Source: Zetaproteobacteria bacterium | GTDB lineage: Bacteria; Pseudomonadota; Zetaproteobacteria; Mariprofundales; Mariprofundaceae | Assembly (NCBI GenBank): GCA_021545595.1 | Contig: JAJRVG010000087.1 | Span: 1 to 6,427 of the forward strand | Length of the DNA: 6,427 bases | Direction of reading: 5' to 3' | Shown here: one piece after another, positions 1 through 6,427 of the stretch | Position numbering within the stretch: position 1 is the first letter of the stretch | Layout: each line of letters opens with the position of its first letter | Made by a program: the position numbers and the translations under genes | Notes under the pieces: generated by a model | The model's input: the letters and a program-made list of their open reading frames with translations, nothing else | Database searches by the model: none | What the model was told of the DNA's origin: nothing

Positions 1-17
1 GTTTTGGTGCGCAACAA

Positions 18-1808
18 TTAACTATCGATCAATACATCCTCAACCACAAACTGTACCGCGCCATTGCCACGATACTCATCCAGTTTGAGTTGTCCCAGCA
101 GTGACACGATTGAACCCCGCTCCAGCGCATCACCATAGGCTCCGCTACCAAAGACAATGGCATCCAGCCACTGCGCACCATCACTCACCTTCAGGCGCAC
201 CACGCCGCCCTTGAGGCTTCGGTTCTCTGTAATGTGCAGGTTTTCAATCAACCATATCGCAGCAGCATTCCCCCGCCCTACCGGCTCGAATTTCTGCAGA
301 CGTTCAGCCAGCCCTGCATGCATCGCTCCCAGCTCAAGCACGCCATCCACAGATTGTGTCAACTGATCACCTGCATGCCCGGATTGCTCTTCCACCGCTC
401 CACCAAAGGCCGCCACAAAGCTGTCCCAGCTACCGGCCTTCACCGTGCCTCCGCCAGCTCCGGCATGACCACCAAAACCTTCCAGGTGTTCGGCGCAGTT
501 GTTCAAAAGTTTACCAACATGAAATCCCGGACTACCACGCAGTGAGATGCGCACCTGGCCTTCCGGCGTAATAAAACCAATGGCTGCAGGCCTGCCATGC
601 TTTCGGGCCAGACGCCCTGCCGCCAGGCCTACAACACCTGCATGCCATGCCTCGTCATAGGCAGCCAACACATCAGAGCGGCCAAGCTTAAGCTCGGCCG
701 CTTTAAATACATCCGCTTCCACAAGACGGCGCTTCCTGTTGGTCTCATCAAGGCTCTCTGCCAATACCCTCGCTTCATCCTCATCGGATGTAGAGAGCAT
801 ACGCATCGCCTCTTCACCGTGACGCATACGTCCTGCAGCATTGATCCTTGGAGCCAGATAGAAACCAATGGTCTCCACCGTGACACTCTTCTTCACCTTC
901 GCAATTTTCTTCAATGCCTGCATGCCCACTGATGGGCTGTTTGAACCCTGAGCAGAACCGGTTCTATTAAGTCGCTGCAGACCGTGATAAACAAGAACCC
1001 TGTTTACACCCGCCAGCTCCATCACATCGGCAACGGTCGCAATGGCCACGCGATCAAGCAGAGAACGTAGATCAAATTCCACATCATAGCCTGCTTCACG
1101 CAGACGCTTCCATACACTCATCAGCAGGAAAAATCCGACACCCGTACCACACAGTTTCCGATCAGCAAAACCACACGCTTTCCGAGCCGGATTAAGCAGG
1201 GCAAAAGCATTGGGGAGCTTTTCAGATGAACCATCTCCCTCCGGCAAATGATGATCGGTAACAATCAGGTCGAAGCCGAGCTTCACCGCCTCATCACAGG
1301 CTTCAAAGCATGTAGTGCCCGTATCCACACTGATCCCAAGATGAGAGCCTGCTTTTACAGCTTTCTGCACAGGCTCCACACCAATACCATGTCCATCATC
1401 AGAGCGATGCGGGATAGAAGATGTCACCCTGGCTCCGGCAGCCTTCAGGGCTTCGGTTAGAATCGCCGTGCCACTGACGCCATCAGCATCAAAATCACCA
1501 AAGATATGGATATGCTCCCGGTTGAGAATTGCCTGAGTCACCCGCCCTGCTGCTCTCTCCATATCCTGCATCTCATCCGGATCAGGAAGCTCAGAGAGTT
1601 TCGGGCTGAAGAAGGGGTCGGACTCATGCAGACCCCGTACCTTAAGTAACCCCTGCCACGCAGATAACGGATCACCCGCGGTGAATGGTTCACCCCTCCA
1701 GACCAGTTTTTTACACTTAACTGTTTTCTGTTCAGGCAGTGTGCTCAAATGAGCCCCCGCAACATGTCTATCAAACCATCTTCTGACCCAGCCGATTCCG
1801 GCTGCCAT
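18..1808 (-). CDS. recJ: Single-stranded-DNA-specific 5'-3' exonuclease RecJ
   Basis: RecJ degrades single-stranded DNA 5' to 3' in RecF-pathway recombination and mismatch repair, acting in the cytoplasm with divalent metal. In the 596-residue reading, the DHH phosphoesterase core shows motif I GDFDADG (104-110), motif II VDTGTT (161-166), motif III TDHH (184-187), a CGTGVGFFLL segment (220-229) and ATVADVMEL (257-265). APRINAAGRM follows at 319-328. The DHHA1 part shows HAGVVGLAAGRL (389-400) and GFGGHAGAGG (444-453), and an OB-like C-terminal domain follows. Length is close to E. coli RecJ (577). The given start is the longest ATG reading and overlaps the RpfE-like gene by 64 bp. A TTG at 1746-1748 forms a TTGA overlap with that gene's stop, has GGGGG five bases upstream, and gives 576 residues. 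It also places motif I near the E. coli distance, so I consider it at least as likely. Motif II has T where DNG is usual. The family call is secure; the start is not. Confidence 0.95.
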   Translation of the reverse strand: MAAGIGWVRRWFDRHVAGAHLSTLPEQKTVKCKKLVWRGEPFTAGDPLSAWQGLLKVRGLHESDPFFSPKLSELPDPDEMQDMERAAGRVTQAILNREHIHIFGDFDADGVSGTAILTEALKAAGARVTSSIPHRSDDGHGIGVEPVQKAVKAGSHLGISVDTGTTCFEACDEAVKLGFDLIVTDHHLPEGDGSSEKLPNAFALLNPARKACGFADRKLCGTGVGFFLLMSVWKRLREAGYDVEFDLRSLLDRVAIATVADVMELAGVNRVLVYHGLQRLNRTGSAQGSNSPSVGMQALKKIAKVKKSVTVETIGFYLAPRINAAGRMRHGEEAMRMLSTSDEDEARVLAESLDETNRKRRLVEADVFKAAELKLGRSDVLAAYDEAWHAGVVGLAAGRLARKHGRPAAIGFITPEGQVRISLRGSPGFHVGKLLNNCAEHLEGFGGHAGAGGGTVKAGSWDSFVAAFGGAVEEQSGHAGDQLTQSVDGVLELGAMHAGLAERLQKFEPVGRGNAAAIWLIENLHITENRSLKGGVVRLKVSDGAQWLDAIVFGSGAYGDALERGSIVSLLGQLKLDEYRGNGAVQFVVEDVLIDS

Positions 1809-2650
1809 CGTGTATGACCCATGCGCGGAATCAGCACTGATCTCAGCACAACCACCTCCCGCTCACCGGCAAGAAGTAGCTGTTTCGGAAGCGATGCTCC
1901 TTCCTGAACCAGTTGCGGGAGCTCCTCAGCCCCGGTAATAATCACCGAGGCATCCTCTGCATCCACCAGCGACATCAGCAGTGGATTCCGTGTCGCCACA
2001 GGCAGATTCACAATTTCGGGAGAGTCATCAGAAACTTCGCAACCACCCCATATCCACAAGCCATGAACATCCGGCTCTCCGGAGGCTTTTCGATGCTCTG
2101 CAGGTTTCAGGCTCAACAGCATCTGAATTTCGGCCATCAGGCGCATCAAGCGGCCACCATCAGCACCATCGGAATGCTGGTCAGGCAACATCTTTCCTGA
2201 AACCCTTGCAAAGGAGTCCGGCCGGGCATCAATCAGGTTTTCACAGGTTAGTAGAAGTGCAGCCCGGTGATGGAGAAGCCTGATCCCCTCTTCACTCAAC
2301 AGTGGGTTGAGAAGTTCACATATCCAGCGGGCATCCTGCTCAGACCAGGAGAAGAGTGAGTCAGGCATAACCCTGATCCGGTCCCGTATCAGTTGGGCAT
2401 GGTAAGGTGATGCGATCCAGACCTGCCGCACGCCGTCCGGCATACGTTCTTTAACAGCACTGGCCAAAACACCCACCGGAGAAACATCTGCAAGTGTGGC
2501 ATACCACTCCAGAGCCGTTTTCGGATCACACTCAAACCAGCTACGGGAGCGGCGAAGCAGTTCTCTTCGCCATGGATCCAGTCGTGGATGGATACGCTCT
2601 CCCTTTTCTGAAGGGATCAGAGCATCGGTAATAACCAGGAGATGTGGCAT
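1745..2650 (-). CDS. RpfE-like conserved protein, linked to recJ; molecular function unknown
   Basis: A 301-residue protein that I place in the RpfE-type family. Some members are labelled phosphoglycerate-mutase-like in databases, but no biochemical role is firm. The placement rests on a conserved central motif: LMAEIQMLL (171-179), a spacer, then GLWIWGG (197-203). This matches the family pattern of an NEAQMLLH-like helix followed by LWxWGGG, as I recall it. An earlier segment fits the family's first half: WIASPYHAQLIRDRIRV (78-94) followed by LNPLLSEEGI (114-123). The start MPHLLVITDA also looks family-like. No signal peptide, membrane segment or complete metal-binding phosphatase motif is visible. 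In Xanthomonas, rpfE adjoins recJ, and the same pairing occurs here. No Shine-Dalgarno sequence precedes the ATG. The only upstream in-frame alternative before a stop (2678-2680) is a CTG, so ATG at 2650 is the best start. The coding region is real; the function is not known. Confidence 0.8.
   Translation of the reverse strand: MPHLLVITDALIPSEKGERIHPRLDPWRRELLRRSRSWFECDPKTALEWYATLADVSPVGVLASAVKERMPDGVRQVWIASPYHAQLIRDRIRVMPDSLFSWSEQDARWICELLNPLLSEEGIRLLHHRAALLLTCENLIDARPDSFARVSGKMLPDQHSDGADGGRLMRLMAEIQMLLSLKPAEHRKASGEPDVHGLWIWGGCEVSDDSPEIVNLPVATRNPLLMSLVDAEDASVIITGAEELPQLVQEGASLPKQLLLAGEREVVVLRSVLIPRMGHTRWQPESAGSEDGLIDMLRGLI
1754..1758 (-). promoter_or_regulatory. Possible ribosome-binding site for the internal TTG start of recJ
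   Basis: On the minus strand a GGGGG run lies five bases before the TTG at 1746-1748, which overlaps the TGA of the upstream gene as TTGA. Overlaps of this kind usually go with translational coupling. The run is not a full AGGAGG, so support is moderate to weak. The ATG at 1808 has only a GGGT nine bases upstream. Confidence 0.35.
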
Positions 2651-2694
2651 CAGAAGTGTAGTATCAGGGCTGTGGCATTAGAAGGGTAGTGATC
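2637..2694. repeat. Imperfect tandem duplication, 28-bp period, across the start of the RpfE-like gene
   Basis: Two adjacent copies are visible. Their cores are 2643-2662 (TGTGGCATCAGAAGTGTAGT) and 2671-2690 (TGTGGCATTAGAAGGGTAGT), matching at 18 of 20 bases. Weaker similarity extends both ways to roughly 2637-2665 and 2666-2694. One copy contains the gene's start codon (CAT at 2648-2650). The other holds an out-of-frame ATG (2676-2678) that opens a four-codon reading, MPQP, ending at 2664. The duplication takes up most of the 52-bp gap after thrC. It may be a simple slippage product; a regulatory role is not shown. Confidence 0.75.
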
Positions 2695-2702
2695 AGTTAC
2701 AG

Positions 2703-3761
2703 TCAGCTATCCAGCAGCTTTCGTACCGCATCCTCGTTTGCATCAATGGTGACCGGTGCCGTAACACCCTGCATGGCAGTATCTGGGTCTTTCAGGCCGT
2801 TACCGGTCAGTGTACAGACGATCTTGTCACCCGGCTTGAAATGACCGGCTTTGTTCAGCTTAACAACGCCGGCTACCGAGGCTGCAGAAGCAGGCTCACA
2901 GAAAACGCCTTCCAGACATGCCAGCATGTTGTAAGCCTCGAGAATCTCGTCATCGGTCACCGCTTTGATACAGCCACCGGATTCGTCACGTGCAGCTTCC
3001 GCCTGCTGCCATGAAGCGGGTTTGCCGATACGAATCGCTGTGGCGACAGTCTCCGGATTGTCGATTGGATGGCCCAGTACAATCGGTGCCGCCCCTGCTG
3101 CCTGGAAACCAAGCATTTTGGGAAGTGATTTGGAGATTCGCTTATCAAAATATTCCTTATACCCCATCCAGTAGGCCGTAATATTGCCCGCATTACCGAC
3201 AGGCAATGCATGGTAATCAGGTGCAAAGCCGAGCTCATCAATGACCTCAAATGAAGCGGTCTTCTGGCCCTGAATACGATAGGGGTTCACCGAGTTCACC
3301 AGTGAGATTGAGCCATCAGCAGAGATATCGCGAACAATCTGCAATGCATCGTCAAAGTTGCCGCGAATCTGGATTACTTTGGCACCATAACGCATGCCCT
3401 GGCTCATCTTGCCCAAAGCAATTTTACCATCAGGAATCAGTACATAAGCCTCCATTCCACTGTTGGCTGCATAGGCCGCCGCAGAGGCAGAGGTGTTGCC
3501 GGTTGAGGCACAGATAAGCTTTCGTGAACCGGAATTATAGGCCTGGGTCACAGCCATGGTCATGCCACGATCCTTGAAAGAACCGGTTGGGTTCAGGCCT
3601 TCAAACTTAAGGAAAATAGTTAACTCAGGATTGATCGCATTGCGTAGATTATGTGACTCATGCAGTGGTGTATTGCCTTCATAGAGGGTGATCACCGCAT
3701 CACTTTTGCCTATGGGTAAAAAAGCACGATAACGGTTAATGATTCCTTCGTAATGTGGCAT
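2703..3761 (-). CDS. thrC: Threonine synthase
   Basis: A PLP-dependent lyase that converts O-phosphohomoserine and water to threonine and phosphate, the last step of threonine synthesis in the cytoplasm. At 352 residues it belongs to the shorter type of threonine synthase, not the longer E. coli type of about 430 residues. Visible motifs are YEGNTPL (27-33), the PLP-lysine segment NPTGSFKDRG (57-66, lysine 63) and ASTGNTSASAAAYA (85-98). The PLP-phosphate loop GNAGNI is at 189-194, CEPASAAS at 288-295 and TLTGNGLKDP at 317-326. All expected elements are present. The ATG start is 5 bp after the hom stop, with GGAG ten bases upstream inside hom, so the two are almost certainly cotranscribed and may be translationally coupled. 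Homoserine kinase, which makes its substrate, is not encoded in the window. Confidence 0.97.
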   Translation of the reverse strand: MPHYEGIINRYRAFLPIGKSDAVITLYEGNTPLHESHNLRNAINPELTIFLKFEGLNPTGSFKDRGMTMAVTQAYNSGSRKLICASTGNTSASAAAYAANSGMEAYVLIPDGKIALGKMSQGMRYGAKVIQIRGNFDDALQIVRDISADGSISLVNSVNPYRIQGQKTASFEVIDELGFAPDYHALPVGNAGNITAYWMGYKEYFDKRISKSLPKMLGFQAAGAAPIVLGHPIDNPETVATAIRIGKPASWQQAEAARDESGGCIKAVTDDEILEAYNMLACLEGVFCEPASAASVAGVVKLNKAGHFKPGDKIVCTLTGNGLKDPDTAMQGVTAPVTIDANEDAVRKLLDS

Positions 3762-3766
3762 ATCAG

Positions 3767-5095
3767 TTAAGCTCCAAAATTCTCTTTGCGGAGAATAAGT
3801 ACATCTTCTTCAACATTGGTAAGCGAGGTAATTCTGCTGATAGCAGCCTGCAGATTTCCCTCGGCCGTTTCATGGGTCAGCATAACGATGGGAACGGCCT
3901 GTGTCGCATGCCGCTCTTTCTGCGAAAGTGCCTCCAGACTAATACGGTGGTCAGAAAGTACGGATGTGATCGCTGCGATCACACCTGGCTTATCCTGAAC
4001 CATAAAACGTAGATAATATTCACACTCAATATCGGCTACAGGCAACGTTTCCAGCTCACTGCGCTCCGATTCAACAAAACCCATGGGAGGTGCCAGATGA
4101 GCTACACCATCTGGTGCAACCCGTGCAATATCCATCACATCGGCAATGACTGCTGAAGCAGTTGGCCGCTCCCCCGCACCCCGCCCGATATAGATGGTTT
4201 GCTCAACAAAATCACCACATATCTGTACAGCATTATAGGAGTCCGATACCTGTGCAATCTGAGCAGAGAGTGGAACCAGCGTCGGGTGCACCCGCATCTC
4301 AATACGCTTCATATCTGAACCATCACCATGCGGTTTGGCAATACCGAGAAGCTTAATACGATAGCCAAGCTCACTCACGGCTTCGATATCTGCTGCGCTG
4401 ATTCTACTGATACCTTCAGTAAACACTTCATCAAATCTAATTCTTGAACCAAATGCCATGGCAGCCAGAATAGAGAGCTTGTGAGCCGTATCAATTCCCT
4501 CTACATCAAAGGTCGGATCAGCTTCGGCATAACCCAGCTCCTGGGCCTCACGCAGGACATCAGCATAATCGGCACCCTCATTCTCCATTTTGGTAAGAAT
4601 GAAGTTACAGGTACCGTTCAGAATGCCGTAGACTGACTCAATCGCATTGGCAGAGAGCCCTTCACGCAGTGCCTTAAGGCAGGGGATTCCTCCACCTACA
4701 GCAGCCTCAAAGCCAATGGCCACACCCTTTTCGGCAGCCAGTAGAAATATCTCTTCACCATGCTTGGCAATCAGTGCCTTATTGGCTGTCACCACATGCT
4801 TTCCGTGCTCAATGGCAGTCATCACAAGGCTGCGGGCAGGCTCATAGCCACCAATCAATTCGATTACCAGATCCACATCATCAGCCGTCACCACATCATT
4901 GGCATCATCTGTCAGACGAACAGAGGAGATGAGATCCAGATCAAAATCACGACCAAGAATTCGATCAGCAGCGGTGACCAGGCGAACCTGCTTGCCGAGG
5001 CGACGGCTAATCAGTTCCTGCTGCTCAATCAGAATCCGGGCTACGCCGATTCCGATTGTGCCCAGCCCCAGTAATCCAACTCTTATTTCACTCAT
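3767..5095 (-). CDS. hom: Homoserine dehydrogenase, monofunctional with C-terminal ACT domain
   Basis: Reduces aspartate semialdehyde to homoserine with NAD(P)H, at the branch towards threonine and methionine, in the cytoplasm. The N-terminal Rossmann fold shows GLLGLGTIGIG (7-17). TANKALIA (103-110) carries the conserved lysine 106. Next are AAVGGGIP (131-138) and GILNGTCNFILTKM (157-170). The catalytic signature ADPTFDVEGIDTAHKLSILA (192-211) includes glutamate 199, aspartate 203 and lysine 206. An ACT domain begins near YYLRFMVQDKPGVIAAI (360-376) and runs to about 437. At 442 residues it has the usual length of the ACT-bearing monofunctional form; there is no aspartokinase domain. The ACT domain suggests allosteric feedback, probably by threonine, as in relatives. 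It follows alaC by 106 bp and precedes thrC by 5 bp. The ATG start has a GGGG seven bases upstream, and the protein begins directly with the expected dinucleotide-binding strand. Confidence 0.97.
   Translation of the reverse strand: MSEIRVGLLGLGTIGIGVARILIEQQELISRRLGKQVRLVTAADRILGRDFDLDLISSVRLTDDANDVVTADDVDLVIELIGGYEPARSLVMTAIEHGKHVVTANKALIAKHGEEIFLLAAEKGVAIGFEAAVGGGIPCLKALREGLSANAIESVYGILNGTCNFILTKMENEGADYADVLREAQELGYAEADPTFDVEGIDTAHKLSILAAMAFGSRIRFDEVFTEGISRISAADIEAVSELGYRIKLLGIAKPHGDGSDMKRIEMRVHPTLVPLSAQIAQVSDSYNAVQICGDFVEQTIYIGRGAGERPTASAVIADVMDIARVAPDGVAHLAPPMGFVESERSELETLPVADIECEYYLRFMVQDKPGVIAAITSVLSDHRISLEALSQKERHATQAVPIVMLTHETAEGNLQAAISRITSLTNVEEDVLILRKENFGA
3772..3775 (-). promoter_or_regulatory. 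Ribosome-binding site of thrC, inside the end of hom
   Basis: Read on the minus strand, GGAG lies within the last codons of hom, ten bases before the thrC ATG at 3759-3761. Its position supports this start and suggests that ribosomes finishing hom help initiate thrC. Confidence 0.55.
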
Positions 5096-5102
5096 AATAA
5101 AA

Positions 5103-5106
5103 CCCC
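5103..5106 (-). promoter_or_regulatory. Weak ribosome-binding site of hom
   Basis: The minus strand reads TTGGGG seven bases before the hom ATG. It is G-rich but not a classical GGAGG. It sits just outside the palindromic element at 5117-5193, so a folded element would leave it exposed but close to the stem. Confidence 0.35.
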
Positions 5107-5116
5107 AATTCAGTTA

Positions 5117-5193
5117 ACCACAGAGGCGCAGAGACATTAAGTTTTTTGGCTTTTGACAAATCCACCTTCTCTGTGCCTTTGTGTCTCTGTGGT
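5117..5193. repeat. Palindromic octamer-repeat element between alaC and hom
   Basis: The left arm, 5117-5134, reads ACCACAGAG then GCGCAGAGA. The right arm, 5168-5193, reads TCTCTGTGC, CTTTGTGT and CTCTGTGGT. The outer 9 bp of the arms are exactly complementary. The inner 9 pair at 8 of 9, or fully in plus-strand RNA if G-U is allowed, provided the middle right-arm octamer (5177-5184) is looped out. The right arm is thus three tandem copies of CTCTGTGN and the left arm two of the complement. The arms are separated by 33 bases. No T-run follows the stem on either strand, so it is not a standard intrinsic terminator. It resembles CACAGAG-type dispersed intergenic repeats that I recall from many environmental bacterial genomes; copy number cannot be judged here. 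Confidence 0.75.
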
Positions 5194-5201
5194 AAAAGAC
5201 C

Positions 5202-6380
5202 TCAAGAACCTGCATTTAAAAACTGCCGCATACCACGCACTGCCTGACGTGTACGGTGTTCATTCTCAATCAGTGCGATACGTACATACTCATCACCATA
5301 AGCTCCAAAACCGATACCCGGTGATACAGCCACACCACCCTCTTTCAACATTCTCTTTGAGAATTCCAGTGAGCCCATCGATTTAAACTCATCCGGAATC
5401 TCGGCCCACACAAACATTGAGGCTTTCGGGCTCTCAGCCATCCATCCCATTTTATGCATACCATCAATCAGCACATCACGTCGTGACTGATACATGGTAC
5501 GAATCTCATCCACGCACTCCTGAGGGCCGTTAAGTGCCGTACAGGCAGCAATCTGCAGTGGCTGAAAAGTACCATAATCCAGATAGGACTTGATTTTGGC
5601 CAGAGCAGCAACAATTTCCCGGTTACCCACCATGAAGCCCATACGCCAACCCGGCATATTATAGGTCTTGGAGAGTGAATAAAACTCGACCGCGACATCC
5701 TTGGCACCGGGTACCTGCATAATGGATGGACAGAGATAGCCATCAAAAGTGATCTCAGCATAGGCAATATCAGAGATCACAATCAGATCATGCTCTTTGG
5801 CAAAGGCAACCAGCTTCACATAGAAATCAAGGTCCACCACTTCAGCCGTTGGATTGGAGGGGAAGTTGACCACCAGCACCTTCGGCTTCGGCCATGCATC
5901 TTTGACCGCCTTCTCCACCTCATCGAAGTAGTCGATATTCGGCCCCATAGGCAGGTGACGGATATCAGCCCCTGCAATAATGAATCCGTATGGATGAATT
6001 GGATAGGCAGGGTTGGGTGTAAGAATCAGATCCCCCGGCGATGTGATCGCCACAGCCAGGTGTGCCAGCCCCTCTTTGGAGCCGATAGTCGCAATGGCTT
6101 CCGTCTCAGGATCAAGATCAACATCAAATTTCCTTTTGTACCACGCACAGATGGCTTTGCGCAGACCGGGAATACCCTTTGACATTGAATAACGGTGATT
6201 ACGCCCGTCCTGAGCCGCCTCGCAGAGCTTATCGACAATGTGTTGGGGTGTCGGTTGATCAGGATTGCCCATGCCAAGGTCAATAATATCGTGGCCAGCA
6301 TGGCGCAGTTCCATCTTCAGTTGGTTAACAACAGCAAAAACATAAGGAGGAAGGCGCTTGATCTTTTCAAATTCACGCAT
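5202..6380 (-). CDS. alaC: AlaC-type PLP-dependent aminotransferase (glutamate-pyruvate)
   Basis: A class I/II fold-type I aminotransferase. E. coli AlaC makes alanine from pyruvate and glutamate, and this protein of 392 residues resembles it throughout: RLPPYVF near the N-terminus (9-15), GMGNPD (36-41), TIGSKEGLAHL (98-108), PNPAYPIH (122-129), PSIMQVPGAKDVAVEF (218-233) and SPGIGFGAYGD (353-363). Active-site features are NFPSNPTA (172-179, asparagine 176), SDIAYAEI (203-210, aspartate 204 and tyrosine 207), the PLP lysine in SLSKTYNMPGWRMGF (235-249, lysine 238), arginine 247, and arginine 367 in RIAL for the substrate carboxylate. It is slightly shorter than E. coli AlaC (412), mainly at the ends. 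The ATG has AGGGAG eleven bases upstream, a rather long spacing. It lies upstream of hom on the same strand and may be first in the operon. Specificity for alanine rather than another amino acid is inferred from similarity only. Confidence 0.93.
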   Translation of the reverse strand: MREFEKIKRLPPYVFAVVNQLKMELRHAGHDIIDLGMGNPDQPTPQHIVDKLCEAAQDGRNHRYSMSKGIPGLRKAICAWYKRKFDVDLDPETEAIATIGSKEGLAHLAVAITSPGDLILTPNPAYPIHPYGFIIAGADIRHLPMGPNIDYFDEVEKAVKDAWPKPKVLVVNFPSNPTAEVVDLDFYVKLVAFAKEHDLIVISDIAYAEITFDGYLCPSIMQVPGAKDVAVEFYSLSKTYNMPGWRMGFMVGNREIVAALAKIKSYLDYGTFQPLQIAACTALNGPQECVDEIRTMYQSRRDVLIDGMHKMGWMAESPKASMFVWAEIPDEFKSMGSLEFSKRMLKEGGVAVSPGIGFGAYGDEYVRIALIENEHRTRQAVRGMRQFLNAGS

Positions 6381-6391
6381 GCTCAGATAGG

Positions 6392-6397
6392 CTCCCT
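6392..6397 (-). promoter_or_regulatory. Ribosome-binding site of alaC
   Basis: AGGGAG on the minus strand, eleven bases before the alaC ATG at 6378-6380. The sequence is good, the spacing a little long. It supports the chosen start, which also matches the N-terminus expected for AlaC. Confidence 0.5.
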
Positions 6398-6408
6398 GAA
6401 GTTACAAA

Positions 6409-6423
6409 ACGGCTCAAAGCCAT
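6409..6423 (-). other. Small hairpin in the alaC leader
   Basis: Minus-strand ATGGCTTTGAGCCGT can form a six-pair stem (one G-U) with a TTG loop, followed by GTTTTGT. It could be a weak terminator of whatever gene lies upstream, or chance. The window ends four bases beyond it, so no promoter or upstream gene can be judged. Confidence 0.2.
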
Positions 6424-6427
6424 TGAA

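Noticed and set aside
2664..2678. Functional leader peptide MPQP before the RpfE-like gene
   Set aside because: It has no ribosome-binding site, is only four codons long, and is explained as a by-product of the tandem duplication.
5128..5160. Sigma-70 promoter for hom (TTGTCA followed by TAATGT on the minus strand)
   Set aside because: The spacer is only about 14 bases and the -10 match is poor, so a promoter cannot be supported.
5117..5193. Intrinsic terminator after alaC
   Set aside because: The stem has a 33-base loop, and no T-run follows it on either strand.
5117..5193. CRISPR-like array
   Set aside because: The repeated unit is 8 bp, directly abutting and in inverted arms. There are no spacers and no cas genes.
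5153..5386. Plus-strand reading frame of 77 codons beginning in the octamer repeat (…LCLCVSVVK…)
   Set aside because: Its first part is just the translated octamer repeat, and the rest is antisense to the strongly supported alaC gene.
5790..6182. Plus-strand open frame of 130 codons
   Set aside because: It lies entirely antisense within alaC, shows no recognisable domain, and its composition is that of a shadow frame. The same holds for other plus-strand frames, such as 597-932 and 1981-2283.
6381..6427. 3' end of an upstream gene
   Set aside because: Two minus-strand frames stay open to the window edge (ending at or just before the alaC start), but 47 bases are too few to tell coding from non-coding sequence.

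Overview
The window carries five genes, all on the minus strand and tightly packed. In transcription order (right to left) they are an AlaC-type aminotransferase, homoserine dehydrogenase (hom), threonine synthase (thrC), an RpfE-like protein of unknown molecular function, and the single-strand DNA exonuclease RecJ. Base composition looks close to 50% G+C by eye. The protein families, especially the close match of the aminotransferase to E. coli AlaC and the RpfE-like/recJ pairing, point to a proteobacterium. A gamma-, beta- or zetaproteobacterium fits best; the exact lineage cannot be fixed from this sequence.

Layout: positions 6381-6427 are the short leader of alaC, with a weak hairpin and a GGGAG ribosome-binding site. 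alaC (5202-6380) is followed by a 106-bp gap, most of which is an imperfect palindrome built from CTCTGTGN octamers (5117-5193). hom (3767-5095) and thrC (2703-3761) are only 5 bp apart, and the thrC ribosome-binding site lies inside the end of hom. A 52-bp gap separates thrC from the RpfE-like gene (1745-2650); that gap and the start codon lie in a 28-bp-period tandem duplication. recJ (18-1808) overlaps the end of the RpfE-like gene. Positions 1-17 hold only the bases after the recJ stop. No other stretch longer than 106 bp lacks a gene.

Function: hom and thrC catalyse the reduction of aspartate semialdehyde to homoserine and the final step of threonine synthesis. Homoserine kinase (thrB), aspartokinase and aspartate semialdehyde dehydrogenase are not in the window. 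AlaC is a glutamate-pyruvate type aminotransferase. RecJ belongs to recombination and repair, and its partner is an RpfE-like protein. The arrangement looks like a housekeeping operon, not an accessory island. I see no mobile element, CRISPR array, defence system, tRNA or rRNA. The two observations most worth a second look are both non-coding: the octamer palindrome between alaC and hom, and the duplicated start region of the RpfE-like gene.
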